From Planctomycetota bacterium (lineage in GTDB: Bacteria; Planctomycetota; UBA1135; GCA-002748355): a stretch of 64,000 nt of DNA. Shown piece by piece: positions 7,033 through 15,278 of the stretch. The DNA is taken from NCBI GenBank assembly GCA_020638795.1, contig JACKHW010000002.1, forward strand, positions 62,001-126,000, read 5' to 3'. Each line of letters opens with the position of its first letter. The first letter of the stretch is position 1. A model generated the notes under the pieces. It searched no databases, was not told where the DNA came from, and saw only the letters and a program-made list of their open reading frames with translations. Both the position numbers and the translations under genes were made by a program.

Positions 7033-9669
7033 TGCTTTGGCTCGCAGCTCTTCGAGAAGCACGAGCGCGCGAACCGGCGTGAGATTTTCGACGTCGATGT
7101 CGCGCAGCTCTACTCGCAGGTCGTTCGCGACCTGATCGACGCGTGGCGCGAAGAGGTCGAGTTGCCTGGGCCCCTTGGGTTCGGCGACGGCGCGTGGAAT
7201 TTCGGTCGTGCCGCCCTCGAGCGACGTGAGGATCGCTCGCGCACGTTCGACGATACGATGCGGCAGGCCCGCGAGGCGGGCGACGTGCAGACCGTACGAT
7301 TTGTCCGTCCCGCCTTCTTCGATTCGGTGCAAGAAGACGATCTCGTCGTTCCACTCCTTGACCGCAACGTGCGCGTTGTGGATGCCGGCGAAGCGTTCGG
7401 CCAGCGTCGTGAGTTCGTGGTAGTGCGTCGCGAAGAGGGCGCGGCAGCGCACGTCGCCGTGCAGGCCTTCACAGATCGCCCACGCGAGACTGAGGCCGTC
7501 CTGTGTGCTCGTTCCACGCCCGACTTCGTCGAGGATGACCAAGGACGATTCCGTCGCGTTGTGCAGGATGTTCGCGGTCTCGGTCATCTCGACCATGAAT
7601 GTCGATGCACCGCGCCCGATGTCGTCGGCCGCGCCGACGCGCGTGAAGATGCGATCCACGATGCCGACCTTGGCCTCGCGTGACGGCACGTAGCTGCCGA
7701 TCTGCGCGAGCAAGACGTTGAGTGCGACTTGCCGGATGTAGGTCGACTTGCCCGCCATGTTGGGGCCTGTCAGCACGATGAGGCTCCGCGTCGGTGGATC
7801 CAAGATCGTGTCGTTGGGAACGAAGGGCTCACCGTCCGTCCGCACTTCGATCACCGGATGTCTCGCATCGATCAGGCGTAGCTCGCGACTCTCGTCGACT
7901 TCGGGGCAGCACCACCCGCGACGGATGGCCTGTTCGGCGAGCGCAGCGGCCACGTCGACTTCGGCGACCGCACGCGCGGTGTCGAGGATGCGCGAGACTT
8001 CGCGTGCGAGTTCGTCGCGTAGTTCGAGAAACAGTTCGTACTCGCGCGCCTTCGCGACTTCGTCGCTCTTCAGCACCTTGCGTTCGAAGTCGGCGAGCTC
8101 GGGAGTCACGTATCGCTCGGCGTTCTTGACGGTCTGCTTGCGGACGTAGTGCGCGGGCAGCGACGACGTGTCGGCGGATCGCGGAATCTCGACGTAGTAG
8201 CCGAAGACTCGGTTGTAGCCGACACGCAGGGTCGGGATCCCTGCGCGTTCGGCCTCCGCCGCCTCGAACTCCGTCATCCAACCCTTGCCCTTCCGGCCGA
8301 TCTCGCGGAGTTCGTCGAGCTCCGCGTCGAAGCCGGTGCGGATCAGGCCGCCTTCGCGCAACGGGATCGGCGGTTCATCCGCGATCCGGTGCTCGATCAT
8401 CGATGCGAGGTTCTCGAGCGTGTCGAAGGATTCGTGCAGCCGGGTCAGGAGTCTCGAATCGGTGGCACCGAGGAGCGCGTGCAATGCAGGGAGTCGTTGC
8501 ATCGAATGACGCAACGCCACGAGATCGCGCGCATGCGCGCGTCCACACGAAAGGCGAGCGGCGAGGCGCTCGAGATCCTGTACTCCATCGAGTGCTTCGC
8601 GGATGTCTTCGCGCAGCTTCGAATCCTCGAAGCACGTGCGCACGGCTCCCTGGGCATCGCGGATCGTTTCGAGGTCGACGAACGGCGCGAGGATGCGATC
8701 ACGCAGCAAGCGCGCACCCATCGGCGTACGCGTTCGATCCATGACGTGGAGCAGCGTGCCGTCCTTGCCGCCGTCGCGCTGCGTCCGCACGAGTTCGAGG
8801 CTCTGCCTGGTTGCGCGGTCGAGGGCCATGCGCGAGCCGCGTTCGTAGACCTCGATCCTGCGAATGTGAGGCAACGCGTGCTTCTGCGTTTCGATCACGT
8901 AGCGGATCAACGCGCCAGCAGCGCCGATCGCCGGCGCAAGGGCGTCGACGTCGATTCCGAATCCGTCGAGTCCTTTCGTGCCGAAGAAGCGTGCGAGTTC
9001 CTTCTCCGCCTCGCCGGGATGGAAGTCGAAGCTCGCGCATCCGCGCACCGTGCCCTGGTAGGCGACGAGGGGCGGATTGGAATCTTCGGCGACGAGAAGC
9101 TCTGCCGGATCGATCCGTGCGAGTTCTTCGTCGAAGCGTACTTCGTCGACCTCGCTGATCTGGAACAAACCCGTCGACAGCTCGAGCCAAGCGAACCCCG
9201 CGCGTCCGCGAATCGTGCAACTCGCTGCGAGATAGTTGGGCGCGTCGTGATCGAGCACCTCTTCTTCGGTGATCGTGCCGGCCGTGACGATGCGCACGAC
9301 CTCGCGGTCGACGAGCCCCTTCGCTTCTTTGGGGTCCTGAGTCTGTTCGCAGACGGCGACGCGCTGTCCGGCCCGGATCAACTTGACGAGGTAGCCGTCG
9401 GCAGCACGCACCGGCACGCCCGCCATCGGAATCGCCTCGGGTCCCTTGCCGCGCGCGGTCAACGTGATCCCGAGGATGCGGGACGCGACTTTGGCGTCGT
9501 CCCCGAACATCTCGTAGAAGTCGCCCATGCGATAGAAGAGGATCGCATCGGGGTGCTCTCTCTTGATCGCGAGATACTGGGCGCGCATCGGCGTCTCGCC
9601 GCGCTTCGCGGTCCCCTTCGACCGGGCTTTCGCTCGGTCCTCGTCCTGGACAGCCTCCGTGTTCCCCAT
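7021..9669 (-). CDS. mutS: DNA mismatch repair protein MutS
   Basis: 882 residues, a full-length MutS1. It recognises mispaired bases and small loops and uses ATP to recruit MutL. Mismatch-contacting motif GDFYEMF at residues 49-55 (Phe51, Glu53). Domains II-IV follow, then the ATPase: Walker A TGPNMAGKST at 634-643, the signature region GRGASTFMVEM around 685-695, and Walker B SLVILDEVGRGTST at about 709-722. The family C-terminal extension is present. A short Lys/Arg-rich tail (residues 1-27) precedes the conserved TPMRAQYLAIK. MutL is not in the window. It follows the cysteine desulfurase by 40 bases and may be co-transcribed with it, but it also has its own TAGGAT box 6 bases before the ATG. 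Confidence 0.98.
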   Translation of the reverse strand: MGNTEAVQDEDRAKARSKGTAKRGETPMRAQYLAIKREHPDAILFYRMGDFYEMFGDDAKVASRILGITLTARGKGPEAIPMAGVPVRAADGYLVKLIRAGQRVAVCEQTQDPKEAKGLVDREVVRIVTAGTITEEEVLDHDAPNYLAASCTIRGRAGFAWLELSTGLFQISEVDEVRFDEELARIDPAELLVAEDSNPPLVAYQGTVRGCASFDFHPGEAEKELARFFGTKGLDGFGIDVDALAPAIGAAGALIRYVIETQKHALPHIRRIEVYERGSRMALDRATRQSLELVRTQRDGGKDGTLLHVMDRTRTPMGARLLRDRILAPFVDLETIRDAQGAVRTCFEDSKLREDIREALDGVQDLERLAARLSCGRAHARDLVALRHSMQRLPALHALLGATDSRLLTRLHESFDTLENLASMIEHRIADEPPIPLREGGLIRTGFDAELDELREIGRKGKGWMTEFEAAEAERAGIPTLRVGYNRVFGYYVEIPRSADTSSLPAHYVRKQTVKNAERYVTPELADFERKVLKSDEVAKAREYELFLELRDELAREVSRILDTARAVAEVDVAAALAEQAIRRGWCCPEVDESRELRLIDARHPVIEVRTDGEPFVPNDTILDPPTRSLIVLTGPNMAGKSTYIRQVALNVLLAQIGSYVPSREAKVGIVDRIFTRVGAADDIGRGASTFMVEMTETANILHNATESSLVILDEVGRGTSTQDGLSLAWAICEGLHGDVRCRALFATHYHELTTLAERFAGIHNAHVAVKEWNDEIVFLHRIEEGGTDKSYGLHVARLAGLPHRIVERARAILTSLEGGTTEIPRAVAEPKGPRQLDLFAPRVDQVANDLRVELRDIDVENLTPVRALVLLEELRAKARGR

Positions 9670-9675
9670 GCGGCG

Positions 9676-9681
9676 ATCCTA
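9676..9681 (-). promoter_or_regulatory. candidate -10 box (TAGGAT) for mutS
   Basis: TAGGAT on the minus strand ends 6 bases before the mutS ATG, identical in sequence and spacing to the box before the gene at 3551. It would give a leaderless mutS transcript. Confidence 0.35.
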
Positions 9682-9709
9682 CAGAATGCCGCGTCGCATT
9701 CGACCCGGA

Positions 9710-10861
9710 TCAGGCCGCGGTTTCGCGCAGTTCCGCGACGATTCCCGGCAACGCTCGGACGAGGGCGTCGACGTCGGCTTCTTCGTTGAATCGCCCGAAC
9801 GAGATTCGTAGCGCGCCATCCGCGAGTGCCGAGACGATCCCCATCGCTCGGTGGACGTGGCTGCCTCGAGTCTCGCGATGCTCGGAAGCACACGCGCTCC
9901 CCGTGGACACGAGGATTTCGTGCGCTTCGAGGCGTTCTCGCACCATCGAGCCGCGTACGCCTCGTATTCCGAGAGGCAACAGGTGGGGTAGGCGCGTTTC
10001 GGAATCTCCGAGGAGTTCGATGCCGTCGATCGCGGCGAACAGTTCGCGTTCCGCCCGGTCGCGCAATGCTCGAACTCTGCCGGTCTCCTCGGTTTGGCGT
10101 GAGATCCAGTGTTCTGCCGCCAGCGCGAACGCGCGCGCGCTCACGACGTCCTCCGTACCGCAGCGCAGCCCTCGTTCTTGTCCTCCCCCCGTGCAGATCG
10201 TGCGAGGTCGGCGCACGTCCCCGAGAGCGAGTGCGCCGATGCCTTTCGGTCCGTGGATCTTGTGCGCTGCAATCGTCACCGAATCCGCGCCGAAGCGATC
10301 GAGATCCACGGCAATCTTCGCAAAGCTCTGCACCGCGTCGACATGGACGTGTGCGTCCGGTGCATGACGGCGGACGGCCTTGATCATCGACTCGACGGGC
10401 GCGAGCGTTCCACTCTCGTTGTTGCCGTGGAGGATCGAGACCAAGCCGATGCGGCTCGCGTGTTCTTCGACGAGGTGTGTGAACTCGTCGAGTCGAACGC
10501 GACCTTGACTCCCTACGGGGTAGCGAACCGTTGTATGCCCTTCGAGCTCCAGATCGGCAGCAGTTTCGAGTACCGCCGGATGATCGGCCGCCCCCACGAG
10601 GATCGTGCGCCTACTGTCACGTGCTAGACTGCCGCGCATCGCGAGATTGGTCGCCTCGGTTCCGCCACCACAGAAGACGAGTTCGCGCGCGCCGAGCATG
10701 CCGCAAAGGAGATCGCGCGCGACCTCGAGTGCTCGCTTCGCGTTGCGTCCGAGTTCGGAATCGGACGACGGGTTGCCCCAGAGGTCCGCATATCCTTCAG
10801 CCAAGAATGCACGCACCGAGGGGTCGAGCGGCGTGGTCGCTGCGTTGTCCAGATAGTGCAT
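9710..10861 (-). CDS. cysteine desulfurase (NifS/IscS family, class V aminotransferase fold)
   Basis: 383 residues. PLP enzyme that moves sulfur from L-cysteine to its own active-site cysteine for Fe-S cluster or thio-tRNA synthesis. Visible residues: YLDNAATTPLDP at the N-terminus, the PLP-stacking His94 (DHPAV), GNNESG at 146-151, Asp175 (HVDAVQ), the PLP-binding Lys201 (AAHKIHGPKG), and the catalytic Cys324 in VSTGSACASE. No IscU, IscA or MnmA partner is next to it, so its sulfur acceptor is unknown. It starts 4 bases after the stop of the FHA-AAA regulator and clearly shares its transcript. Confidence 0.95.
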   Translation of the reverse strand: MHYLDNAATTPLDPSVRAFLAEGYADLWGNPSSDSELGRNAKRALEVARDLLCGMLGARELVFCGGGTEATNLAMRGSLARDSRRTILVGAADHPAVLETAADLELEGHTTVRYPVGSQGRVRLDEFTHLVEEHASRIGLVSILHGNNESGTLAPVESMIKAVRRHAPDAHVHVDAVQSFAKIAVDLDRFGADSVTIAAHKIHGPKGIGALALGDVRRPRTICTGGGQERGLRCGTEDVVSARAFALAAEHWISRQTEETGRVRALRDRAERELFAAIDGIELLGDSETRLPHLLPLGIRGVRGSMVRERLEAHEILVSTGSACASEHRETRGSHVHRAMGIVSALADGALRISFGRFNEEADVDALVRALPGIVAELRETAA

Positions 10862-10865
10862 GCAC

Positions 10866-12602
10866 TCAGCCTTGGATGCCGAACTTCTTCATCTTCTGGT
10901 AAAGCGTCGAATTCGCGATGCCCAGCGCCTTCGAGGCGAGCACTTTGTTTCCGCCCACGATTTCGAGCACGTGGCGGATGTGGTCTCGCTCCACGTCTTC
11001 GAGCGTCGGTATGTCGGGGGATCGTCCTTCGGCTGCTGCTGCCGTGACGGACTTCGGTAGGTGCTTGGGGGAGATCACGCGTCCACCGGCGAGAATCGCC
11101 GCGGTCTGGATCGTGCGACGCAGTTCTTCGACGTTGCCGGGCCAGTCGTACGTGCCGAGGCGATCGTTCGCACGCGGGCTCATCGTCGCGACCGGGATAC
11201 GGAAATCGCGCGCGGCCTCGTCGAGGAAGTAGTTGGCGAGCAAATGAATGTCGTCGACTCGCTGTCGCAATGGCGGAATGTCGAAGTCGTCCCGCGAGAG
11301 CAGCTCGGCGAGTCTCGGATGCAGGCTTTCGAAGATCTCGGTCGCCGACCCGGTATGCGTGACGACCAGCCTTGTCCGACGTTCCGTGTCTGTCGCGAGC
11401 TCGTTCGCGATCAACTCCTGGACTTCGTGAGGGATCTGCGTCACGTGATGGAGGCACAACGTCCCACCGATCGCGTCCGCCAACGGACCGCGTGACGAAT
11501 CGGGAGTTGCGGAGTCTCGAAGGAGCTCGCGAAATTCGAGTGCGCTCGCCACGGCGCCGTCAATGGCCACGAAGCTGGCGGGGGTCTCGCGCTCTTCGTT
11601 CGCCTTCGCATGCAAGAACCGAGCGAAGGCGAGTTTGCCACTGCCTGTTTCACCGCAAATTACGGCCCCGTGCGAGCGAAAGCAGTGCATGGCGGCGCGT
11701 CGCTGCAATGTCTGGATCGATGCCGCGTTGCCGACGAACCTCGCGGTCACTCGTGTATCGACTCGCGTCGCCCGATGGGTCGCTTCGAGGTTCTCGATTT
11801 GACCGATCGTCTCGAGACGGGCCGACAAGATGCGTGACAAGCACTGGACGAGCGTGAGTTCGCGCTCGTTCCAGCGCGCCTTGCGATCCGGTTTCAGATA
11901 GATGAGTCCGGTGAGCCGACCTTCCGTGAAGAGCGGGGCCGCGATCTCGACGATCGTCGATGCGTCCCGGACGCAAACGAGCGACCGTTGCTCGCGCAGC
12001 AGACTCAGCATGCGTCGTGTGACGTCGATCGGATCCGTGTCCGTATCTTCGTTCGCGGCCGCGATCACGCGCAGCGTCTCGCCAGGTCCGATACGGGCAA
12101 CGATGGCTCGGCGAACCGGAACGACCTTGTGAACGAGACCGATCAGCAATTGCGCGGCATCTTCGCTGCGATGCACGGGCCGGAGCGATGTCGCGACTTC
12201 GTCCAGTAGTCGCAGCGATTCGTCGACTCGTTCGTCGGCGAAGTGCGACACGTAGAACGTCTCTACCGTGCCATCGTCGGACTTCGTGTTGCGGAGTCGC
12301 ATCCTGAGGTCCGTCGGCTGATGCACCTCGATCAGGGTCGATCCGATCGTGAGCGTGTCGCCGAAGTTGACCTCGGCCTCACCTGCGATGACGAGTCCGT
12401 TCACGCGCGTCGGGTTCTTCGCCGCGATGTCGCGAATGTGAAGCGCACCTTGGCGAAACTGCAGGATCGCGTGTTTTCGACTCACGAGCGGGTCGTCGAG
12501 TCGAATGTCGGACTCGGGTGCTCGCCCGAAGATCCATTGGGTGCCCTGCAAACTGACCGGGACCAGACCCTCCGCTCCAGCGATCAATAGACGGAAGTTC
12601 AT
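10866..12602 (-). CDS. FHA-GAF-AAA-Fis regulator, NtrC-like but without sigma-54 loop
   Basis: 578 residues from ATG 12602. Domain order: FHA (about 1-100; GRAPESDIRLDD and SRKHA, the phosphothreonine-binding signature), GAF-like (about 130-270), NtrC-type AAA (about 290-510), Fis-type helix-turn-helix (about 535-578; NKVLASKALGIANSTLYQKMKKFGI). The AAA domain keeps a Walker A (GETGSGK) and the PPLRQRVDDI and WPGNVEELRR motifs. It lacks the GAFTGA loop that contacts sigma-54. Walker B is degenerate: GGTLCLHH where the family has GGTLFLDE, so both acidic residues are replaced by His. It therefore probably does not remodel sigma-54 polymerase; a DNA-binding regulator that reads a phosphorylated partner is the more likely role. 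It heads the operon with the cysteine desulfurase. Confidence 0.9.
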   Translation of the reverse strand: MNFRLLIAGAEGLVPVSLQGTQWIFGRAPESDIRLDDPLVSRKHAILQFRQGALHIRDIAAKNPTRVNGLVIAGEAEVNFGDTLTIGSTLIEVHQPTDLRMRLRNTKSDDGTVETFYVSHFADERVDESLRLLDEVATSLRPVHRSEDAAQLLIGLVHKVVPVRRAIVARIGPGETLRVIAAANEDTDTDPIDVTRRMLSLLREQRSLVCVRDASTIVEIAAPLFTEGRLTGLIYLKPDRKARWNERELTLVQCLSRILSARLETIGQIENLEATHRATRVDTRVTARFVGNAASIQTLQRRAAMHCFRSHGAVICGETGSGKLAFARFLHAKANEERETPASFVAIDGAVASALEFRELLRDSATPDSSRGPLADAIGGTLCLHHVTQIPHEVQELIANELATDTERRTRLVVTHTGSATEIFESLHPRLAELLSRDDFDIPPLRQRVDDIHLLANYFLDEAARDFRIPVATMSPRANDRLGTYDWPGNVEELRRTIQTAAILAGGRVISPKHLPKSVTAAAAEGRSPDIPTLEDVERDHIRHVLEIVGGNKVLASKALGIANSTLYQKMKKFGIQG

Positions 12603-12611
12603 GAGAGTTCG

Positions 12612-12620
12612 ATGGTAGCA
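12612..12620 (-). promoter_or_regulatory. candidate extended -10 (TGCTACCAT) for the FHA-AAA regulator
   Basis: TGC followed by TACCAT on the minus strand, ending 9 bases before the ATG. It matches the TGCTAnnnT pattern seen before several other genes here. Confidence 0.4.
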
Positions 12621-12743
12621 GGCGTCCGGCGTGCCCGGTATCCGGCGATGCATGGATCAGTTGTTCCCGTCGACGCCCCTCGGGCGCGTCTCATCATGAG
12701 CCGGCTGCAGATCCCCGGGACATCGTGCCGATACCAACAAGAC

Positions 12744-13643
12744 ATGCTGTCCATGGGTTCGATTCTCTGCTGGAGCGTCGTGGCGATGATCCTCACCGGG
12801 CTGTTCTCGCGCATCTTCGGGCGTGCTCCGTACCATGGTGTGCCCGACGAGGCCAAGCGCTTCTATGATCGCCTGCGGAGCGAACTTGCCTCGTCGCATC
12901 CCGAGATCGAAGTGCTCGGGCCGACGCGCGAGGGTTTTGGCGCCGTGCTCCGGGTGGAGCGGCAAGAACTCGCCGTCCCGATGGGGGAAGTCTTCTTGCG
13001 GGAGAAGGCGTTTCCCGATTCGTTTCCGGCGACGGTCGATCGGCTGGTCACCGAACTCCGTGACCATCTCGCGTCGACGCAGGATCTGCTCTTCGACGAA
13101 GCCATCGATCGAGTGCTGCCCCAGATCCGGTCCGAGGATTGGATTCGGGGAAACTCGCCGGCATTCGGTCCGGGGGCACTCGTACGCCGGAAACTCTTCG
13201 AAGGGCTCGATCTCGCATTCGTCATTGATGAGGGGGACTCGATGGTCTTCGTGACCGAAGGTCACTTGCGGGCATGGGGAATCGATGCACTCGCCCTCGA
13301 GAACCTCTCGATGAACAACCTACGGCGCTTGGCTGCGACCGAAGAGACACTGCCCGTTCTCGGCCAGGACGATGGGGACGCGCACGTCATCGAGTCCGGC
13401 GATGGGTACGACGCTGCTCGTGTCCTCCTCGCGCTCGAACGTGGCGTCGATGCGGTCGACGGGCTGGTCTTCGCGATGCCGGACCGTGACAAGCTCGTCG
13501 TGGGTCGCAAAGGTCCCGGCTTGTCGCGTTTGATGCAGAGCGTCGACGAGGCTTTCGAAACCGCAGAGCATCCGATCTCGCCTCGAGTCTTCGAGATCAA
13601 GGACCACAAGCTCACCGGGTTGCGGTCGAGCGACGAAGCGTAG
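12744..13643 (+). CDS. DUF1444 (YtpQ-like) family protein
   Basis: 299 residues from ATG 12744; ATG 12753 is equally possible and an upstream in-frame ATG at 12612 would overlap the divergent promoter. A hydrophobic segment (SILCWSVVAMILTGLF) at the N-terminus suggests a membrane anchor. The soluble part shows the DUF1444 pattern: VPMGEVFLREKAF, LVFVTEGHLRAWG-like MVFVTEGHLRAWGI, and near the C-terminus ESGDGYDAARVLLAL and LVFAMPDRDKLVV. The molecular function of DUF1444 is not established. Divergent from the FHA-AAA gene, followed 35 bases later by a sulfotransferase with which it may be co-transcribed. Confidence 0.8.
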   Translation: MLSMGSILCWSVVAMILTGLFSRIFGRAPYHGVPDEAKRFYDRLRSELASSHPEIEVLGPTREGFGAVLRVERQELAVPMGEVFLREKAFPDSFPATVDRLVTELRDHLASTQDLLFDEAIDRVLPQIRSEDWIRGNSPAFGPGALVRRKLFEGLDLAFVIDEGDSMVFVTEGHLRAWGIDALALENLSMNNLRRLAATEETLPVLGQDDGDAHVIESGDGYDAARVLLALERGVDAVDGLVFAMPDRDKLVVGRKGPGLSRLMQSVDEAFETAEHPISPRVFEIKDHKLTGLRSSDEA

Positions 13644-13678
13644 CGCATTCGGGCGCTGCTTCTGCGAGGATCGAGCTC

Positions 13679-14479
13679 ATGGCTTCGCCGTTCTTCCTCG
13701 TCGGTTCCGGGCGCTGCGGTGCGACCTGGCTCTGGTCCATCATCCGTGAGCACCCTCGCATCGCGATGAGCAACGAGGCTCGCGTCCTCGATTTCCTGTA
13801 TTTCTGCAACGAGCTCGTCAATCTGCCGAGCGACAAGTCGGCATCGTGTGTTCCGATGGACGGTGTTCCCTTGCAGGGAATCGTGCGCGGAGAATGCATG
13901 CCGGTGCTGTCCCCGATCTTCATCGCGCACTGCAAGGAAATCTGCGAGGAGTTCTATCGCGAGCGGTTCCGCGACAAGGCGTTCGAGTGGTGGGGAGACA
14001 AGCTGCCTGATCCGCGTGTGGCCCTCGGAGCGCGCTACTTGTGGCCGGACGTGCGCTACTTGATGCTCGTGCGCGACCCGCGGGACGTGCTTTGTAGTTG
14101 GCGTCAGTGGGCGCGACGGCCCAATGTTCGAGCGCTTCACCCGGAACTCGACATGGAAGCGTCGGTGCTCGCGCGTTCTTGGAAGTCGATCTACGGCGGA
14201 TTCCCGAACGAAGTCGAGTCGCTCCTCGTTCTGCGATACGAGGATGCAATCGTGCGTCCCCACGAAAGCGTCCGGGCTCTGCTCGCTCACCTCGAACTCG
14301 ACGTGACGTCCGAGATCGAAGCGGCAATTAAGGCGAACGACTTGTTCGGAATGCACGGAACGTCACCGACACTCGAGAGCACGATCCAACGGTGGCGCTC
14401 GGAGCTTCCCGCAGCGGATGCAGAACGGATCGCCGAGATCTGCGGCGAGGTCATGCGCGGCTACGACTACGTCGTTTGA
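13679..14479 (+). CDS. sulfotransferase family protein
   Basis: 266 residues. PAPS-dependent sulfotransferase fold: the 5'-phosphosulfate loop at the N-terminus (FFLVGSGRCGATWLWSIIREHP) and the 3'-phosphate motif around residue 120 (YLMLVRDPRDVLCSWRQW, with Arg and Ser in the expected places). The remaining sequence (LVLRYEDAIVRPHESVRALLAHLEL) matches the typical second half of such enzymes. Substrate cannot be told; in marine planctomycetes these often act on polysaccharides or lipids, which is general knowledge only. A purine-rich site (GAGGATCGAG) precedes the ATG. It ends 12 bases from the convergent beta-module protein. Confidence 0.88.
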   Translation: MASPFFLVGSGRCGATWLWSIIREHPRIAMSNEARVLDFLYFCNELVNLPSDKSASCVPMDGVPLQGIVRGECMPVLSPIFIAHCKEICEEFYRERFRDKAFEWWGDKLPDPRVALGARYLWPDVRYLMLVRDPRDVLCSWRQWARRPNVRALHPELDMEASVLARSWKSIYGGFPNEVESLLVLRYEDAIVRPHESVRALLAHLELDVTSEIEAAIKANDLFGMHGTSPTLESTIQRWRSELPAADAERIAEICGEVMRGYDYVV

Positions 14480-14491
14480 CCGCGATTCGCC

Positions 14492-15256
14492 TCAACGCGC
14501 GCTCAATCGAACGACGGAGTCGGCCTCACGGATCGCCGTCACGCCCTTGATCTCGACGATGGTGTCGTTCGTCTCCCCAGTCGCGCCTGGATCTCCATCC
14601 GAGCGCGCGTCGACGGGATAGACCCAGATGCGGTACTCGTAGTCGCCCGAATCCAGTCGAGGTGCTTCGACTCTACCCGCATCGTTCGTCGTGCCCGTGA
14701 ATCTGCGTCCTCCTCGGCGTTCGAGAATGACGAACGCCTTCGGGACCGGCTCATCTCCGCGCAGCACTTCGATGGTCCGTGTCGTCGATAACGGCTCGTC
14801 GATGACGAGAGAGCGATCGGCGAAGAGATCGAGACGCGGCACGACATGCAAGGTCGCGCCGCGTGCACTCTTGACGCGGAGTTCGAAGCTGCCTACTGGT
14901 AATGCATCGAACGTGAAGCGCCCGTCCGCATCGGTCTCGGCCTCGGCGAGAACGGTCTCGTTGTGGGACAGCGCGAGGAGGAGGACACGGGCGACACCGG
15001 GGATCGTGACGGTTCCACTGAGGCGTGCCGTCGTGCGGGAGTGGGATGCGTCGGTCACGCTGCCTACGTCGACGCGCCTCGCATTCGTGTCGATCGGAGC
15101 GATGTCGGTCGCGACCGGCGTGGGCACGACGGCAGCAACGATGCTCGAGGTCGTTTCCCGCTCGGGAGTACCGAGTCCGTGGAGAGCGGCGAATCCGGCG
15201 ATGAAGAGCGCGATCGCCGTGACCAGGGACAGGAACAGTGCAGCCAGGAGTCGCAT
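14492..15256 (-). CDS. membrane-anchored protein with carboxypeptidase-regulatory-like modules
   Basis: 254 residues from ATG 15256. An N-terminal hydrophobic helix (RLLAALFLSLVTAIALFIAGFAAL) anchors or exports it. A Thr/Ala/Val-rich linker follows, then two beta-sandwich repeats of the carboxypeptidase-regulatory/Cna-B type: one with LSGTVTIPGVARVLLLAL and ETDADGRFTFDALPVGSFEL, a second with GTTNDAGRVEAPRLDSGDYEYRIWV. No enzyme domain is present. It starts 22 bases after the stop of the larger module protein upstream and so is the second gene of a two-gene unit. Role is probably cell-surface or periplasmic scaffolding, by inference. Confidence 0.78.
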   Translation of the reverse strand: MRLLAALFLSLVTAIALFIAGFAALHGLGTPERETTSSIVAAVVPTPVATDIAPIDTNARRVDVGSVTDASHSRTTARLSGTVTIPGVARVLLLALSHNETVLAEAETDADGRFTFDALPVGSFELRVKSARGATLHVVPRLDLFADRSLVIDEPLSTTRTIEVLRGDEPVPKAFVILERRGGRRFTGTTNDAGRVEAPRLDSGDYEYRIWVYPVDARSDGDPGATGETNDTIVEIKGVTAIREADSVVRLSAR

Positions 15257-15278
15257 CCCGGGTATCGTCGCGGACCAC

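Noticed and set aside
8149..9789. 546-codon open frame on the plus strand opposite mutS
   Set aside because: GC-rich codon bias keeps antisense frames open. The translation is Arg/Asp-rich with no family resemblance, and mutS on the other strand is unambiguous.
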